DNA from: Jacaranda mimosifolia
Lineage: Eukaryota; Streptophyta; Magnoliopsida; Lamiales; Bignoniaceae
Assembly (NCBI GenBank): GCA_018894105.1
Contig: CM032132.1
Span: 31,237,379-31,301,378, forward strand
Length of the DNA stretch: 64,000 bases
Direction: 5' to 3'
In this document: in pieces, positions 46,811-58,605 of the stretch
How the letters are laid out: each line of letters starts with the position of its first letter
Numbering within the stretch: position 1 is the stretch's first letter
Program-made: the position numbers and the translations under genes
The notes under the pieces: model-generated
What the model saw: the letters and a program-made list of their open reading frames with translations, nothing else
Told to the model about the DNA's origin: nothing
The model's database searches: none

Positions 46811-47007
46811 AATGGAAGAATACGTATTGGAGGAAAAATTTAAATGAAGCATACATATAAATAAGCATCTTGATTAATTTGGAATTAGATTCCAAATAAA
46901 ATTGAAATGCACTTGAAATTCATGTAAGACTTGAATTTGAATTTTGCCAACTTGACATGCCACTTGGGCAGTCACCTTGAGAAAATGGCATCACACCTTC
47001 CACCCTC

Positions 47008-47016
47008 TATATATAG
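47008..47016 (+). promoter_or_regulatory. LTR1 TATA box
   Basis: TATATATAG about 1.58 kb into LTR1, with the transcribed R-U5 part beginning downstream. Counterparts exist in D (minus) and LTR2 (CATATAG at 54723). Confidence 0.6.
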
Positions 47017-47561
47017 ATATAGAATGCATGCAAAATTCAAAATTCACATTGCTGAAAGTGTGAGAATTAGATTCTTGTATTCCCCCCAAAATTCTCTCTC
47101 TCCATGCATTGCATCATGTATTGAAGCTTTGCATTTCTTTTTCTTCCCAACCTAAAAATTGGCCTCCTTTACCTCTTTTTCTCTTCTCTAACCCTAGTTT
47201 TTAGTGAGGGAAAATTGGAAGATTGTTTGGTGTGTGGATCATATCAATAGAGGCAAAGCTGTTGACTTGCTTGGTTTTGGAGATCCACCTGTAGCAGCTT
47301 TCGATTGGAAATTTTTTTAGGAGCGATCCAGAAGTATAGCCAGGGCAAATGTTGCTGTCTTTCCGCTGTGCTAGTTCAAAACAGTTTCTGAATTTGTGAG
47401 AGATAGTTGATCTTCTCCTTATTTTTGAGCTACAAGAGGTAATTCTTCATCCCAATCCAGATCTATATCATGACTAGATCCTTGGTAGCTCGAGTAGCTT
47501 AGTTATTTTCAAACTTATGAAATTTTGATTTATGGATCCTAATGCTACTCTTGCTTTCAAG

Positions 47562-47573
47562 TGGTATCAGAGC
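47562..47573 (+). promoter_or_regulatory. Primer binding site, initiator tRNA-Met
   Basis: TGGTATCAGAGC, a perfect complement to the 3' end of plant initiator tRNA-Met, two bases after LTR1. This fixes the LTR end and the orientation. Confidence 0.93.
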
Positions 47574-49512
47574 CTTTTTCATGCTATGTTTTGGATTATT
47601 GTTTGATTGATTCACATCATGAATTGATCAATATCACCAAATACTTGATCTAGGTGATAGATTGTAGCGTTTGGTTGATGATGCTTGTGGCTCTTTTGCT
47701 TGATGAATTGAAAGTATGCTAATATGTGTTTTAATTATTGATTCATATACTTAGTGTGTTTTAATTCATATCTTTTAATGTTGAATGTTGATTTAGCATT
47801 AATTGATGTTATATGTTGATATAGCATGTTGATCATTGATCAAAAGAGTTTTGGTAATTTTTGGATCCAATGTGATTGGAGTTTTGTTGGAGATTTTTGA
47901 AGAATACGATTCTTACTTGAACTTGATTTTTGAAGCTTGATTGAGCACTTAAATTTCCAATTTTAAAATGTGTTTTAGATCTGGAAATTGGTCTATAATG
48001 TGTGATTTAATGTTTAGAAATTAGTTCTAGCATTTTTGGTGCACAAAAGTTGAGCCAAAAATGGCATAACTTGCCTTTGACCCAAAATAAGGGTTGTTGC
48101 CTGCGTTGGTGCACATTGGCAGGGCTGTGACCGAAACTTATTGTCCATCCATGTGCTTGCCTTGGCCAACAGCGCCCCATCATGGATTGGGCGAGTTTTT
48201 GTGCAATTTTTGGGCTCATTTGGTGACTAGAAATGATGTTAAATCATATGTTATGGATGCACAAGTGTTGTGCAAGTTCTCAAAATAATGTTTGACATTT
48301 TTCAAGCTCCTTAAATCTTGTTGAAATTTATCTCCAAATGTTGCATATGTGTTATGCATGACCAATTATTTGTTAATTTTATTAGCATTTAATTGTTGGA
48401 ATTAATTGTTAATTCTAGATTTGTTTATTGTTCATTTAATTGTTGAATGGATGATGAATGAATGGGGATGATCATGAGCCTTGAATATTGATTTTATATA
48501 TTTTAAGTTGTTGAAATGGGTTGTATTAAATTAGGGCTTGCATGCCTCTGTATTTCTACTTTGTAATGTTACAAGAGTAGAATCACTAGGAGTCTTTCTC
48601 ATGTAAATGTTGCATGGAGCAAAGGAGACCATCGGAGGCATGGAAACTTTTTGAAGGCCAATGAATATATGGGATACACTCATGTAATAGCTAGATTTAA
48701 CCTACCTAAAATCAACTAGGTAGTGCACCTATAGCTCTAAGTGCACCACTTGGTTAGGCTCATGGTCATCTCACCCTAGGAGCATGATAGGCGCATTTAC
48801 TTATTTTTGCTTTCCATATCCTATTGATGCATGAGATACGTGGTTAGGATATAGAAAACCTAAATAAAAAGATAACATGATGAGATCTTTGTAAGCAAAA
48901 ACCCTCAACTTAGAATGTCTAAGTACTTTTCAAATATTAAGTCAAAATAGATACAAATTAAAAGAGTTTTAATTAATCCAAGCCTTCTACCAGTAGTATA
49001 TGGCGTGACGATGCTACCACCTTTGTGTGATATACATTTGGTCACGGGGGTCATTCTTAGATGGAAAGTTGTGACCATACACTTTGCATAACATGCACCT
49101 TTGATTTGGGAACGCCTACGCATTATACACTTGGTCACAGAGAATGTTGTGGTGCTTGTCTCAAATCAAAGTTTGATTGGTAGGTTTAACTTAACACCGA
49201 GTAATGTAGAGGTCGTCCATCAGGGGATCTGCATGAAATGGTGAGGCAAAATATATCAAGAATTGCATGAGATGCAATTAGCAAAAGTTTCTTACCTTTA
49301 GATTGCTTGTGGATATACATCCGGTCACGGGGATCCACTTGCAAGTCTTTAGGATCTTGATTCTCACTAGGAAATATGATTCCCCATATTCTTCTTGGGA
49401 TAGAGGATTTGATAAAATAGTGGGAAGAAAACATGCTTGAAAGACCATGAATATGTTTTTAATATCAAATTCAATCACATGCTTATTCTCAAGGATTTAT
49501 GAAATCTCAAGA
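47574..49512 (+). other. Long leader of internal1
   Basis: About 1.9 kb between primer site and gag start with no protein-coding signal. Carries three related direct repeats, TATACAyyyGGTCACGG-like, at about 49030, 49124 and 49314. A leader of this length is known from BARE-1-type copia elements. Confidence 0.7.
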
Positions 49513-50340
49513 ATGTCTTAAAATTCCACTCCGTGTTGCTTTGGAAACCAATAAACCAACCGGGCCAAACTTCCACAATTGACTTAACCTCAAATGTCTT
49601 AAAAATCATTCTCAATTCCTAGAAGCGGATATATGTCCTATATCAAGGTGCTCCTAATCCCAAGGGGACTAATGTGGATCAAGAGACACGTGAAAAGTTA
49701 ACAAATCGGGTTTAGAATAGTCCTACCCCATAGTCTTTTAGTGGCATCTACAAACCTTAGAATTCTCAAAGACACATGAATAGTACCTTGATTAGAGTTT
49801 ACAAGAGTTTCAAAGAAAACAGATTATGATAAGTTCATGTTGTCAAAAGAGATTTTTCAAGCTAGGATAGATGTGAAGTCATGTGTCATCGACTACGGTC
49901 CAAAGATGATTAGGCTTGGGAAGCTTTTTTCCACTTGGATGTAGTGATCAACAATGATCTCCGTGAGGATTTGATCCTCACATCCTCGCCAAGTTTTATT
50001 GATCAAAGTATTGATCTAGAAAGAATCAAGAAGATTATAAAGGATATAGTCGATGTTATTTGTTTCTACTTTGGCTAGATAGGCATCCGGAAGCCATTTT
50101 GCAAGGAATACCTTGCAAACCTTTGGAAGGGTATGTACTTTATTGAAGTGTATTTAAGGATAAATTCTTCCTCATGGATATGTGATATCGCATGTAGTTC
50201 TTATCTTTGTAAGTTGTTACAAAGAATAAGAAAGAAGAATAAAACTTAGCAATGTGGATATGATCTATTGCCTTGGCTAAGGAGCAAGAGTTGTGACCAA
50301 AGCCGAAGGCATATAATAAGTTAGACTTAGGGAACTCCAT
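49513..50340 (+). pseudogene. Internal1 gag and protease remnant
   Basis: The gag start (ATG 49513) is followed by TAA two codons later; the KIPLRVALETNK block continues in another frame and matches NPLNAILETNK of internal3. A deletion of about 139 bp at 50021-50023 relative to internal2 removes the Lys-rich end of gag. The zinc knuckle region starts CFYFG and then has TAG at 50076-50078. The protease block survives as ICDIACSSYLCKLL. Confidence 0.75.
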
Positions 50341-50559
50341 AATTGTATTGAACCTTTGCTATTATGTGCCATATATTGTTGAGAACACTATTTTAATCCC
50401 TATATTTAGATAGTGATAGATTTGATCCTTCTATATCAAATGGGAGATTAAAGACATTAAAGAATGGGTTCTTTAATTTCTTATGGTACACTTAACAAAG
50501 GATTATACATATTGGATTCTCAACCATCACTAATGCACTTTCAATAAATTAAGAAAATT

Positions 50560-51470
50560 ACATATCCAAGAAGATGCCATGTTGTGGCATGCAAGACTTG
50601 GGCATATTTTTAAAAATAGGATGAACAGGTTAGAAGTTATCAAAGTACTAAATGTTAGTGGCATTGAGGATCTTTCTACTTGTGAATCTTGTTTAAAGGA
50701 AAAAATGACCAAGGCTTCTTTTATAGGATAAACGGAGTGCTCCACAAGTCTTTTGGATTTGATCTATCTAGATGTTGGTGGACCACTAAGAGTTATTGGG
50801 AAAGGAATCTATTCCTACTTCATCACCTTCATCGATGACTATAGTCGATTTGGACACGTGTTTCTTATGAAGAACAAGTCCGAAGCCGTTGAAAAGTTCA
50901 AAGAGTATAGAAGTGAAGTGGAAAAGCAATTAGGGCTAAGTATTAAAGCTCTTCAATCGGATCGAGGAGGGGAATACTTGAGCACTAAATTTGTGGAATA
51001 CCTAAGGGAGAATGAGATTATCTTACAATGGACTCTACCCGGCACATCCCAATATAATGGAGTAGCCGAAAGGAAAAACAGTACATGTTATGCTTCTTTG
51101 ATGTGCCTATATCCTTTTTGGGGTACACCTTATCAACGGCAGCAAAGTTACTAAGCATAGTACATTTAAAGTCGGTGCCAAAATACTATATGAGATATGG
51201 CATGGCAAAGCACCCTCTTACCAATGTATCTTAGTTTGAAAATTTCCTGCCTATGTGAGATGGACAATGGGAGATATGTTGGATAGTAGATCCACCTTGT
51301 GCAAGTTTGTGGGATACCCAAGAGAGTCTATGGGTTATTACTTCTATGATCCCTCGGAACAAAAGGTGTTTGTTTCGAGGAATGCCATCCTTTTGGAAAA
51401 GGAATTTCTGTTAGATAGAAAAATGTGGTGTTGTTGAACATTGTGGAGTTCAAGATGATCATCAAATCCT
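50560..51470 (+). pseudogene. Internal1 GAG-pre-integrase and integrase
   Basis: LWHARLGHIFKNRM and CESCLKEKMTKASF (zinc ligands kept) are followed by a TAG at about 50730 and then the core, open at 50753-51154: LDVGGPLRV with the first Asp, ITFIDDYSRFGHV, LQSDRGGEYLS with the second Asp and YNGVAERKNS with the Glu. A deletion or frameshift after that (normally RTLLDMVRSMMSFF) brings SLMCLYPFW. The C-terminal region reads VGYPRESMGYYFYDPSEQKV in 51255-51437. Catalytic residues are complete, but the frame is broken. Confidence 0.85.
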
Positions 51471-51599
51471 GCAAGTAGTAGAAACAAATATATATCAAAG
51501 AGCCTTACACACAACCTCTAGGAAGATCGGACTGAATTAAGAAGCAACCCGAAAGGTTTGAATTCCTTCATGAGACGAGCCAATCAGATGATGATCCGA

Positions 51600-53105
51600 A
51601 GACCTATAAGGAAGCTATATTGGACATAGGTTCGAGACGTTGGCTTGAAGCCATAAGAGCCGAAATGGATTCCATGTACTCAGAGAAAGTATGGACTTTG
51701 GTAGATCTACCAATCCCGCTAGTTGCTAGAGGATCTATAAGCAAAAACTTGGAGTAGATGGAGAAGTGGTGACTTTTAAGGTGCGACTAGTAGCAAAATG
51801 TTACACTCTAAGACCCTGTATCGATTTTGAGGAAACCTTATCACCGGTCGCTATGCCTAAGTCCATTCAGATTCTACTTGCCATAGCCACAAATTATGAC
51901 TATGAGATATGAAAAATGGATGTGAAAAAGCTTTCCTCAATGGTGACATTGAAGAAGAAATCTATATGGAGCAACTACCAGGTTTTACATCCAATGAGAG
52001 TGAGCAAAAAGTTTGTAAACTCCAGAGATCCATATATGGACTCAAACAAGCGTCCCAAAGTTGGAACATACGTTTGACAAAATGGTCAAATTGTTTGACT
52101 TTTTTAAAAATGCGTATGAACCATGTGTGTACAAGAAGGCTAGTAGGAGTAGCGTATAGTTTATTGTGCTTTATGTCGATGACATCCTTCTCATTGGGAA
52201 TGAGGTAGGAATGTTAAAGTGTACTAAAGCGTGGTTATCTATACAATTCTTCATGAAGGATTTGAGAGAAACATCCTACGTGTTTGGAATACGTATCTAT
52301 AAAGATAGATCTAAGAGAATGCTAGGGCTATCCCAAACCCCGTACATTGACAAGATACTAAAGAGGTTTGGTATGAAAGAATCCAAGAAGGAATTTTTCC
52401 CACAGGACCTGGCATTCGTCTCTCGAAGTCTATGGCCCCCAAAACTGACAACGAGAGACAAAGTATGTCCAACATACCTTATTCCTCCACCATTGGGAAC
52501 ATAATGTATGCAGTTTAATGTACAATATTGGATGTGGCACACTCACTAAGTGTTACAAGTAGGTTCCAATCTAATTTCAATAAGAGTTACTAGATATCTA
52601 TTAAAGCAATCCTTAAGTACTTGAGAAGGACTAAGGATTTATTTTTGGTATACGGTAATGGAGAATTGAAACTAGAGGGGTTTTTGAATTCAAGTTTCCA
52701 ATCTGATGCAGATAACCTTAAATCAACTTCTGGATTTATATTTTGTCTCAATGGCGGCGCAATGAGTTGGAAGAATTCCAAAAAAGAAACCACGACCGTG
52801 ACAACCACTGGGGTAAAATAATTTATGGTTTTGGAAACAGCAAAAGAAGGTGTTTGGATAAAAACTTCATCCAAGAGTGGATATAGTACCTAGCGTGCAT
52901 AAGCCCACAATTATCTTTGGAAGATAATTTTAGACTTGAGCCAAGATCTCATCAGTAATCCAAACATGATAAATGCATTATCATTTGATATATGATATCA
53001 ATTGATAGAGGTGACAACTGAGTGTGCAAAGTTGCCTTAGAAGAGAATTTAGCAAAACCACTATCTAAAACCCTAAAAGGAAAAGGCCTTTGAAGAACAT
53101 CTTGA
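51600..53105 (+). pseudogene. Internal1 reverse transcriptase and RNase H
   Basis: Scattered over frames: AEMDSMYSEKVWTLVDLP, then LPGFTSNESEQKVCKLQRSIYGLKQAS (51909-52100), catalytic LYVDDILLIGNE at 52166, KRMLGLSQTPYIDKILKRF, then 52621-52821 with LKSTSGFIFCLNGGAMSWKNS of RNase H. The next RNase H motif is degraded (TTVTTTGVK where TEAEY is expected). Ends just before the G-rich tract at the LTR2 start (GGCCATGGGG, about 53121-53130), a decayed polypurine tract. Confidence 0.85.
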
Positions 53106-53130
53106 AAAGATGGGTCTCAAGGCCATGGGG

Positions 53131-55272
53131 CATTGGAATAGTGCCTAGCAAGCCAATTAGATTAGCCTAGCAAAATCTATTTCCTTATAAAACAATCTTG
53201 ATTGAATGATATTCTTTATATGGCCACCATTATCTTATGCTTTATATTACTTCACTCGTATTTGGATGAAGCCTCTAGATCACTTATGACTACGGTACTT
53301 GGTTCAGTGACCATGGAATAAATCTCACACAGTCGTGATCTTAAATCTTTGAAGTTATAGGATCTTAAGAGACGAGGCATCTAAGATCTGGATAGATTGC
53401 ACTAATGATGCATAAATTCAAGAGTTGGATATTGCTCTATTCCATGAGCAACTGTATGAGATATGGGTGTATGTTAATGGGTGCTTGTTAGAGAACAAGG
53501 TATTGAAGACCCTATGGATAATCCATTAGATAGTTGTAGTGGCAAGTCGGTCGTGGTTAATTCTCTCGCTTACACTAGTGCATATTATTAGTCCTCTGAC
53601 CTAAGGATCCATGGTAACTTTGTGTCCGATCCTCATGCTTTGACTCTTCCTTGACCACTTAGTGGGTCTTTCGGGTTGAGGTTGGTATGACCTACTTAGC
53701 ATGGAGGTTTGTGAGATCCAAGATGGAATCTGACTCCTCGCTTTTGTGAAGGGCAAGTGTATCTCCTATGTATTTTATAATGATCGATTCCAAGAAATCC
53801 TTATGCAAGGCGGTGCAATAATTTGGAAAAAGAGTCCAAATGTGAGGTCACACAAGGGAATCAAACATTGAGAATAGAAACATAATATCAAGGCTATTAG
53901 GCAGCCAACAAATATCTTGCCCTAGACCTCTTTCGGGAGATAAGAGATGTAATGACCATATTTGCATGGTACGCATAGAGCTATGATGGTTCTCGAAAAT
54001 ATACATTTCAACTAGTTAGTTAGGCTCCATGGGCTTGAGGTTCGACATCGACCATGGAGATTGCGTACTCTTCAATTAATGAGATTAACTAAATTGAGTC
54101 AATTAGTTTAAAAGAAGTTTTAAACTAAAATGAATATGAGATATTCAAAAGTCACAAAGAGTTGTGAGCTTATGTCCAATGAATGGTAGAACCTATTGGG
54201 TCACACACAAAATCCAAATAGCTTCCAAAATTGATAGAGCAATTTTTCAAGTGTTAGAAAAATCACCCTTTGGTGATCGATTTTCAAGGATCCAATTTAA
54301 CGGTCAATTTTGGTTTGATTAATTTAAGTGTTAAATTAATCAACTAATTAAAAGAGTTAAATTCGACCAATAATTAAGGAGTTAATTATTTGGTACCATG
54401 TTGACTATCAATTGGACAAGTTGACTAATTTAAGCTTAAGAGTTAAGCTTATTAGATTTAAGAGTTAAATCAAAGGTTAATTAATTAAATTAAAAGGTTT
54501 AATTTAATTAATGGGAAGAATACTTTTTGGAGGAAAATTTTAAATGAAGCATTCATTTAAATAAGCATATTAATTAATTTGAAATTAGATTCCAAATGAA
54601 ATTGAAATGTACTTGAAATTCAGGAAAGACTTGAATTTGAATTTTACCAACTTGGCATACTACTTAGGCGGTCACCTTGCGGAAAGTGTGATGCCAACTA
54701 GCATCACACTTTCCACCCTCTACATATAGATATAGAGTGCATGCAAAATTCAAAATTCACATTGCTGAAAGTGTGAGAATTAGATTCTTGTATTCCCTCC
54801 AAAATTCTCTCTGTTCATGCATTGTATCATGTGTTGAAGCTTTTCATTTCTTCTTCTTCCCAACCTAAAAATCGACATCCTCTACCTTTTTTTCTCCTCT
54901 CTAACTCTAGCTTCTAGTGAGGGCAAATTGGAAGATTGTTTGGTGCGTGGATCATATCAATAGAGGCAAGGCACATAACTTGCACGGTTTTGCAGATCCA
55001 CCTTCTGTAGCTTCTGGTTGGCGAATTTTTTCAGAGCGATCCAGAAGTATAGCCAGGGCAAACATTGTCGTCTTTCTGCTATGCCAGTTCCTAACAGTTT
55101 CTGGATTTGTGAGAGATAATTGATCTTCTCCTTGTTTTTGAGCTACAATATGTAATTCTTCATCCTAATCCAAATATATAGTATGACTAGATCCTTGGTA
55201 GCTTGAGTAGCTTAGTTATTTTCAAGCTTATGAAGTTTTGATTTATGGATCCTAATACTACTCTTATTTTCA
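53131..55272 (+). repeat. Family-2 LTR2 (shared LTR inside the array)
   Basis: 2142 bp. The tip reads CATTGGAATAG where TGTTGGAATAG is expected; the rest matches LTR1 at high identity to TTTTCA. Flanked on the left by the RNase H end of internal1 and on the right by a primer-site-like sequence and internal2, so one LTR serves both units. The 68-codon frame at 54917-55123 is LTR sequence. Confidence 0.92.
54681..54714. repeat. Perfect 14-bp hairpin before the LTR2 TATA region
   Basis: GGAAAGTGTGATGC (54681-54694), loop CAACTA, GCATCACACTTTCC (54701-54714); the TATA-like CATATAG starts about 9 bases later. Related or different hairpins occupy the same place in copies A, B, C, D and E. Confidence 0.9.
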
Positions 55273-55274
55273 AG

Positions 55275-55286
55275 TGGTATTGGAGC
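55275..55286 (+). promoter_or_regulatory. Decayed primer binding site after LTR2
   Basis: TGGTATTGGAGC: the tRNA-iMet site with two changes (C to T and A to G), two bases after LTR2. Confidence 0.8.
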
Positions 55287-58200
55287 ATTTTTCATGCTAT
55301 GTTTTGGATTATTGTTTGATTGATTCATGTGATGAATTGATCAATATCACCAAATACTTTATCCAAGTGATGGATTGCAGCATTTGGTTGATGATGCTTG
55401 TGGCTCTTTTGCTTGATGAATTGAAAGCATGCTAATATGTGTTTTAAATGTTGATACATATGATTAATATGTTTTAATTCATATCTTTTAATGTCGAATG
55501 TTGATTTAGCATTAATTGATGTTATATGGTGATATAGCATGTTGATCATTGATCAAAAGAGTTTTGGTAATTTTTGGATCCAATGTGATTGGAGTTTTGT
55601 TGGAGATTTTTGAAGAATATGATTCTTACTTGAACTTGATTTTTGAAGTTTGATTGAGCACTTAAATTTCCAATTTTAAAATGTGTTTTAGATCTGTAAA
55701 TTGGTCTATGATGTGTGATTTAATGTTTAGAATAAGTTCTAGCATTTTTGGTGCACAAAAGTTGAGCCAAAAATGGCCTAACTAGCCTTTGACCCAAAAT
55801 AGGGGTTACTGCCAGCTTTGGTGCACATTGGCAGAGCTGTGACCAAAACTTACTACCTAACCATGTGCTTTCCTTAGCCAGTAGTGCCTGGTCATGGGTT
55901 AGGCGAGTTTTTGTTCAATTTTTAGGCTCCTTTGGTGACTAGAAATGATATTAATTCATGTGTTATGGATGCACATTTGTTGTGCAAGTTCTCAATATAA
56001 TGTTTGACATTTTTCAAGCTCCTTAAATCTCGTTGAAGTTTATCTCCAAATGTTGCATAAGTGTTATGCATGACCAATTATTTGTTAATTAATTGTTGAA
56101 ATTAATTGTTATTTCTAGATTTGTTTATTGTTCATTTAATCGTTGAATGGATGATGAATGAATGGAGATAATCATGAGCCTTTAATATTGGTTTTATATG
56201 TTTCAAGTTGTTGAAATGAGTTGTATTAAATTGGGGCTTGCATACCCCTTTATTTCTACTTTGTAAATATTTTGAGAATAGAATCACTAGGAGTGAGGAT
56301 TTCTTTCTCATGTAAATGTTACATAGAGCAAAGGAGACCATCGGAGGCATGGAAACTTTTTTAAGGCCTATGAATGTATGGGATACACTCATGTAATAGA
56401 TAGATCTAATCAACCCACCTAAAATCAACTAGGCGGTGCCCCTATGGCTCTAAGTGCACCACTTGGTTAGGCTCATGGTCATCCCACCCTATGAGCATAC
56501 TAGGCGCATTTACTTATTTATGCTTTCCATATCCTATTGATGTATAAGATGCATGGTTAGGATATAGAAAGCCTAAATAAGAAGATAAGATGATGAGATC
56601 TTTGTAAGCAAAAACCCTCTACTTAGAATGTCTAAGTGCTTTTCAAACATTAAGTCAAAATAGATCAAATTAAAAGAACTTTAATTAATCCAAGGTTTCT
56701 ACCAATAGTATATGGCGTGACGATGCCACCACCTTTGTGTGATATACATCCGATCACGGGGGTCATACTTATGTGGAAAGTTGTGACCATACACTTTACA
56801 TAACATGCACCTTTGATTTGGGAATGCCCACATATTATACACTCGGTCATGGGGGATGTTGTGATGCCCGTCTCGAATCAAAGTTTGATTGGTAGGTTTG
56901 ACTTAACATCGAGTAATGTAGAGATCGTCCATCAGGGGATCTACATGAAATGGTGAGGCAAAATATATCAAGAATTGCATGAGATGAATTAACAAAAGTC
57001 GCTTACCTTTGGATTGCTCATGGATATACATCCGATCATGGGGGGTCCACTTGCAAGTCTTAAGGATCTTGATTCTCACTAGGAAATATAATTTCCTGAA
57101 TTCTTCTTGGAGGTGAAGAATTTGATAAAATAGTGGGAGGAAAACATGCTTGAAAGACCATGAATATATTTTTAATATCAAATTCAATCACATGCTTATT
57201 CTCTTTTAACCTTTGAGGATTTATGAAATCTCAAGAATGTCTTAAAATTCCACTCCACATTATTTTGGAAACCAATAAACCAATCGGGCCAAGCTTCCAT
57301 GATTGACTTAACCTCAAAAATAATTCCAGATTCCTATAAACGGATATATGTCCTATATCAAGGTGCTCCTAATCCCAAGGGGACTAATGTGGATCAAGAG
57401 ACACGTGAAAAGTTCACGAATCACGTTTAGAATAGCTCTATCCCATAGTCTCTTAGTGGCATCTACAAACTTTAAAGGTCTCAAAGACACATGAGTAGTA
57501 TCTTGGTTAGAGTTTACAAGAGTTGTAAAGAAAACAAGGTATGAGAAGTTCATGTTGTCAAAGAGATTTTTCAAACTAGGATGGATGTGAAGTCATGTGG
57601 ATCGACTATGGTCCAAAGATGATTAGGCTTGGGAAGCTTTTTTCTACTTGGATATAGTGATGAACAATGATCTCCATGAGTATTTGATCCTCCTATCTTT
57701 GCCGAGTTTTCTTGATCAAAGTGTTGATCTAGAAGGAGACTACCATGACAAGGGCAAACCTTTGACACTTGTTTCCTCCTTTAAGTCTATAAGCCCTCAG
57801 GGTGCTAGAAAGGTAGGTAAAAGGAAGAAAAGTTCTTCCTCCATGGCAAAACAACTATTAAACGCATTCATAGGAATCAAGAAGATTATAAAAAATATAG
57901 TCGATATTATTTGTTTCTACTTTAGCTAGATAGGCATCCGAAAGCCATTTTGCAAGGAATACCTTGCAACCCTTTGGAAGGGTATGTACTTTTATTGAAG
58001 TGTATTTAAGAATATATTATTCCTCATGGATATGTGATATCGCATGTGGTTCTTATCTTTGTAAGTTGTTACAAAGAATAAGAAAGAAGAATAAAACTTA
58101 GATCTGTGGATATGATCCAACACCTTGGCTAAAGAGCAAGAGTTGTGACCAAAGCCGAAGGCGTATAATAAGTTGGACTTAGGGAACTCCATAATTGTAT

Positions 58201-58605
58201 TGAACCCTTGCTATTATGTGTCATATATTGTTGAAAACCTTATTTTAATCCCTGTATTTAGATAGTGAAGGATCTGATCCTTCTATATCAAATGGGAGAT
58301 TGATAGCACTAAAGAATGGGTTCTTTAATTACTTATGGTACACTTAACAAAGGATTATACATATTGGATTCTCAACCATCACTAATGCACTTTCAACAAA
58401 GTAAGAAATTACATATCCAAGAAGATGCCATGTTGTGACATGCAAGACTTGGTCATATTTCTAAAAATAGGATGAATAGGTTAGAAGCTGTCAAAGCACT
58501 AAATGTTAGTTGCATTGAGGATCTTTCTACTTGTGAATCCTGTTTAAAGGAAAAAATGATCAAGGCTCACTTTGTAGGCAAACGAAGCTCTCCACAAGTC
58601 TTTTG
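55287..58605 (+). pseudogene. Internal2: leader, gag remnant and GAG-pre-integrase, truncated
   Basis: Collinear with 47574-50755 of internal1. The leader repeats recur at about 56741, 56833 and 57023. The gag piece 57648-57929 reads LDIVMNNDLHEYLILLSLPS and a Lys/Ser-rich segment that internal1 has lost. The knuckle region has the same TAG (57927-57929) as internal1. CESCLKEKMIKAHF of the GAG-pre-integrase domain is the last recognisable block; at 58599-58605 (TCTTTTG) it switches into another leader copy. Confidence 0.83.

Larger units (their letters stand above)
45427..47559 (+). repeat. Family-2 LTR1 (5' LTR of the array)
   Basis: 2133 bp, from TGTTGGAATAG to GCTTTCA, followed two bases later by the primer site. 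Same segments as copies A-E. The left arm of the hairpin upstream of the TATA box is deleted here (about 46978-46990). Confidence 0.93.

Noticed and set aside
47562..47573. TGGTATCAGAGC as part of a tRNA gene
   Set aside because: No cloverleaf around it; it is the primer site complementary to a tRNA end next to an LTR.
48094..48288. 64-codon frame in the family-2 leader
   Set aside because: Not open in internal2 or internal3 at the same place.
54917..55123. 68-codon plus-strand frame
   Set aside because: Within LTR2; the matching part of LTR1 is not open.
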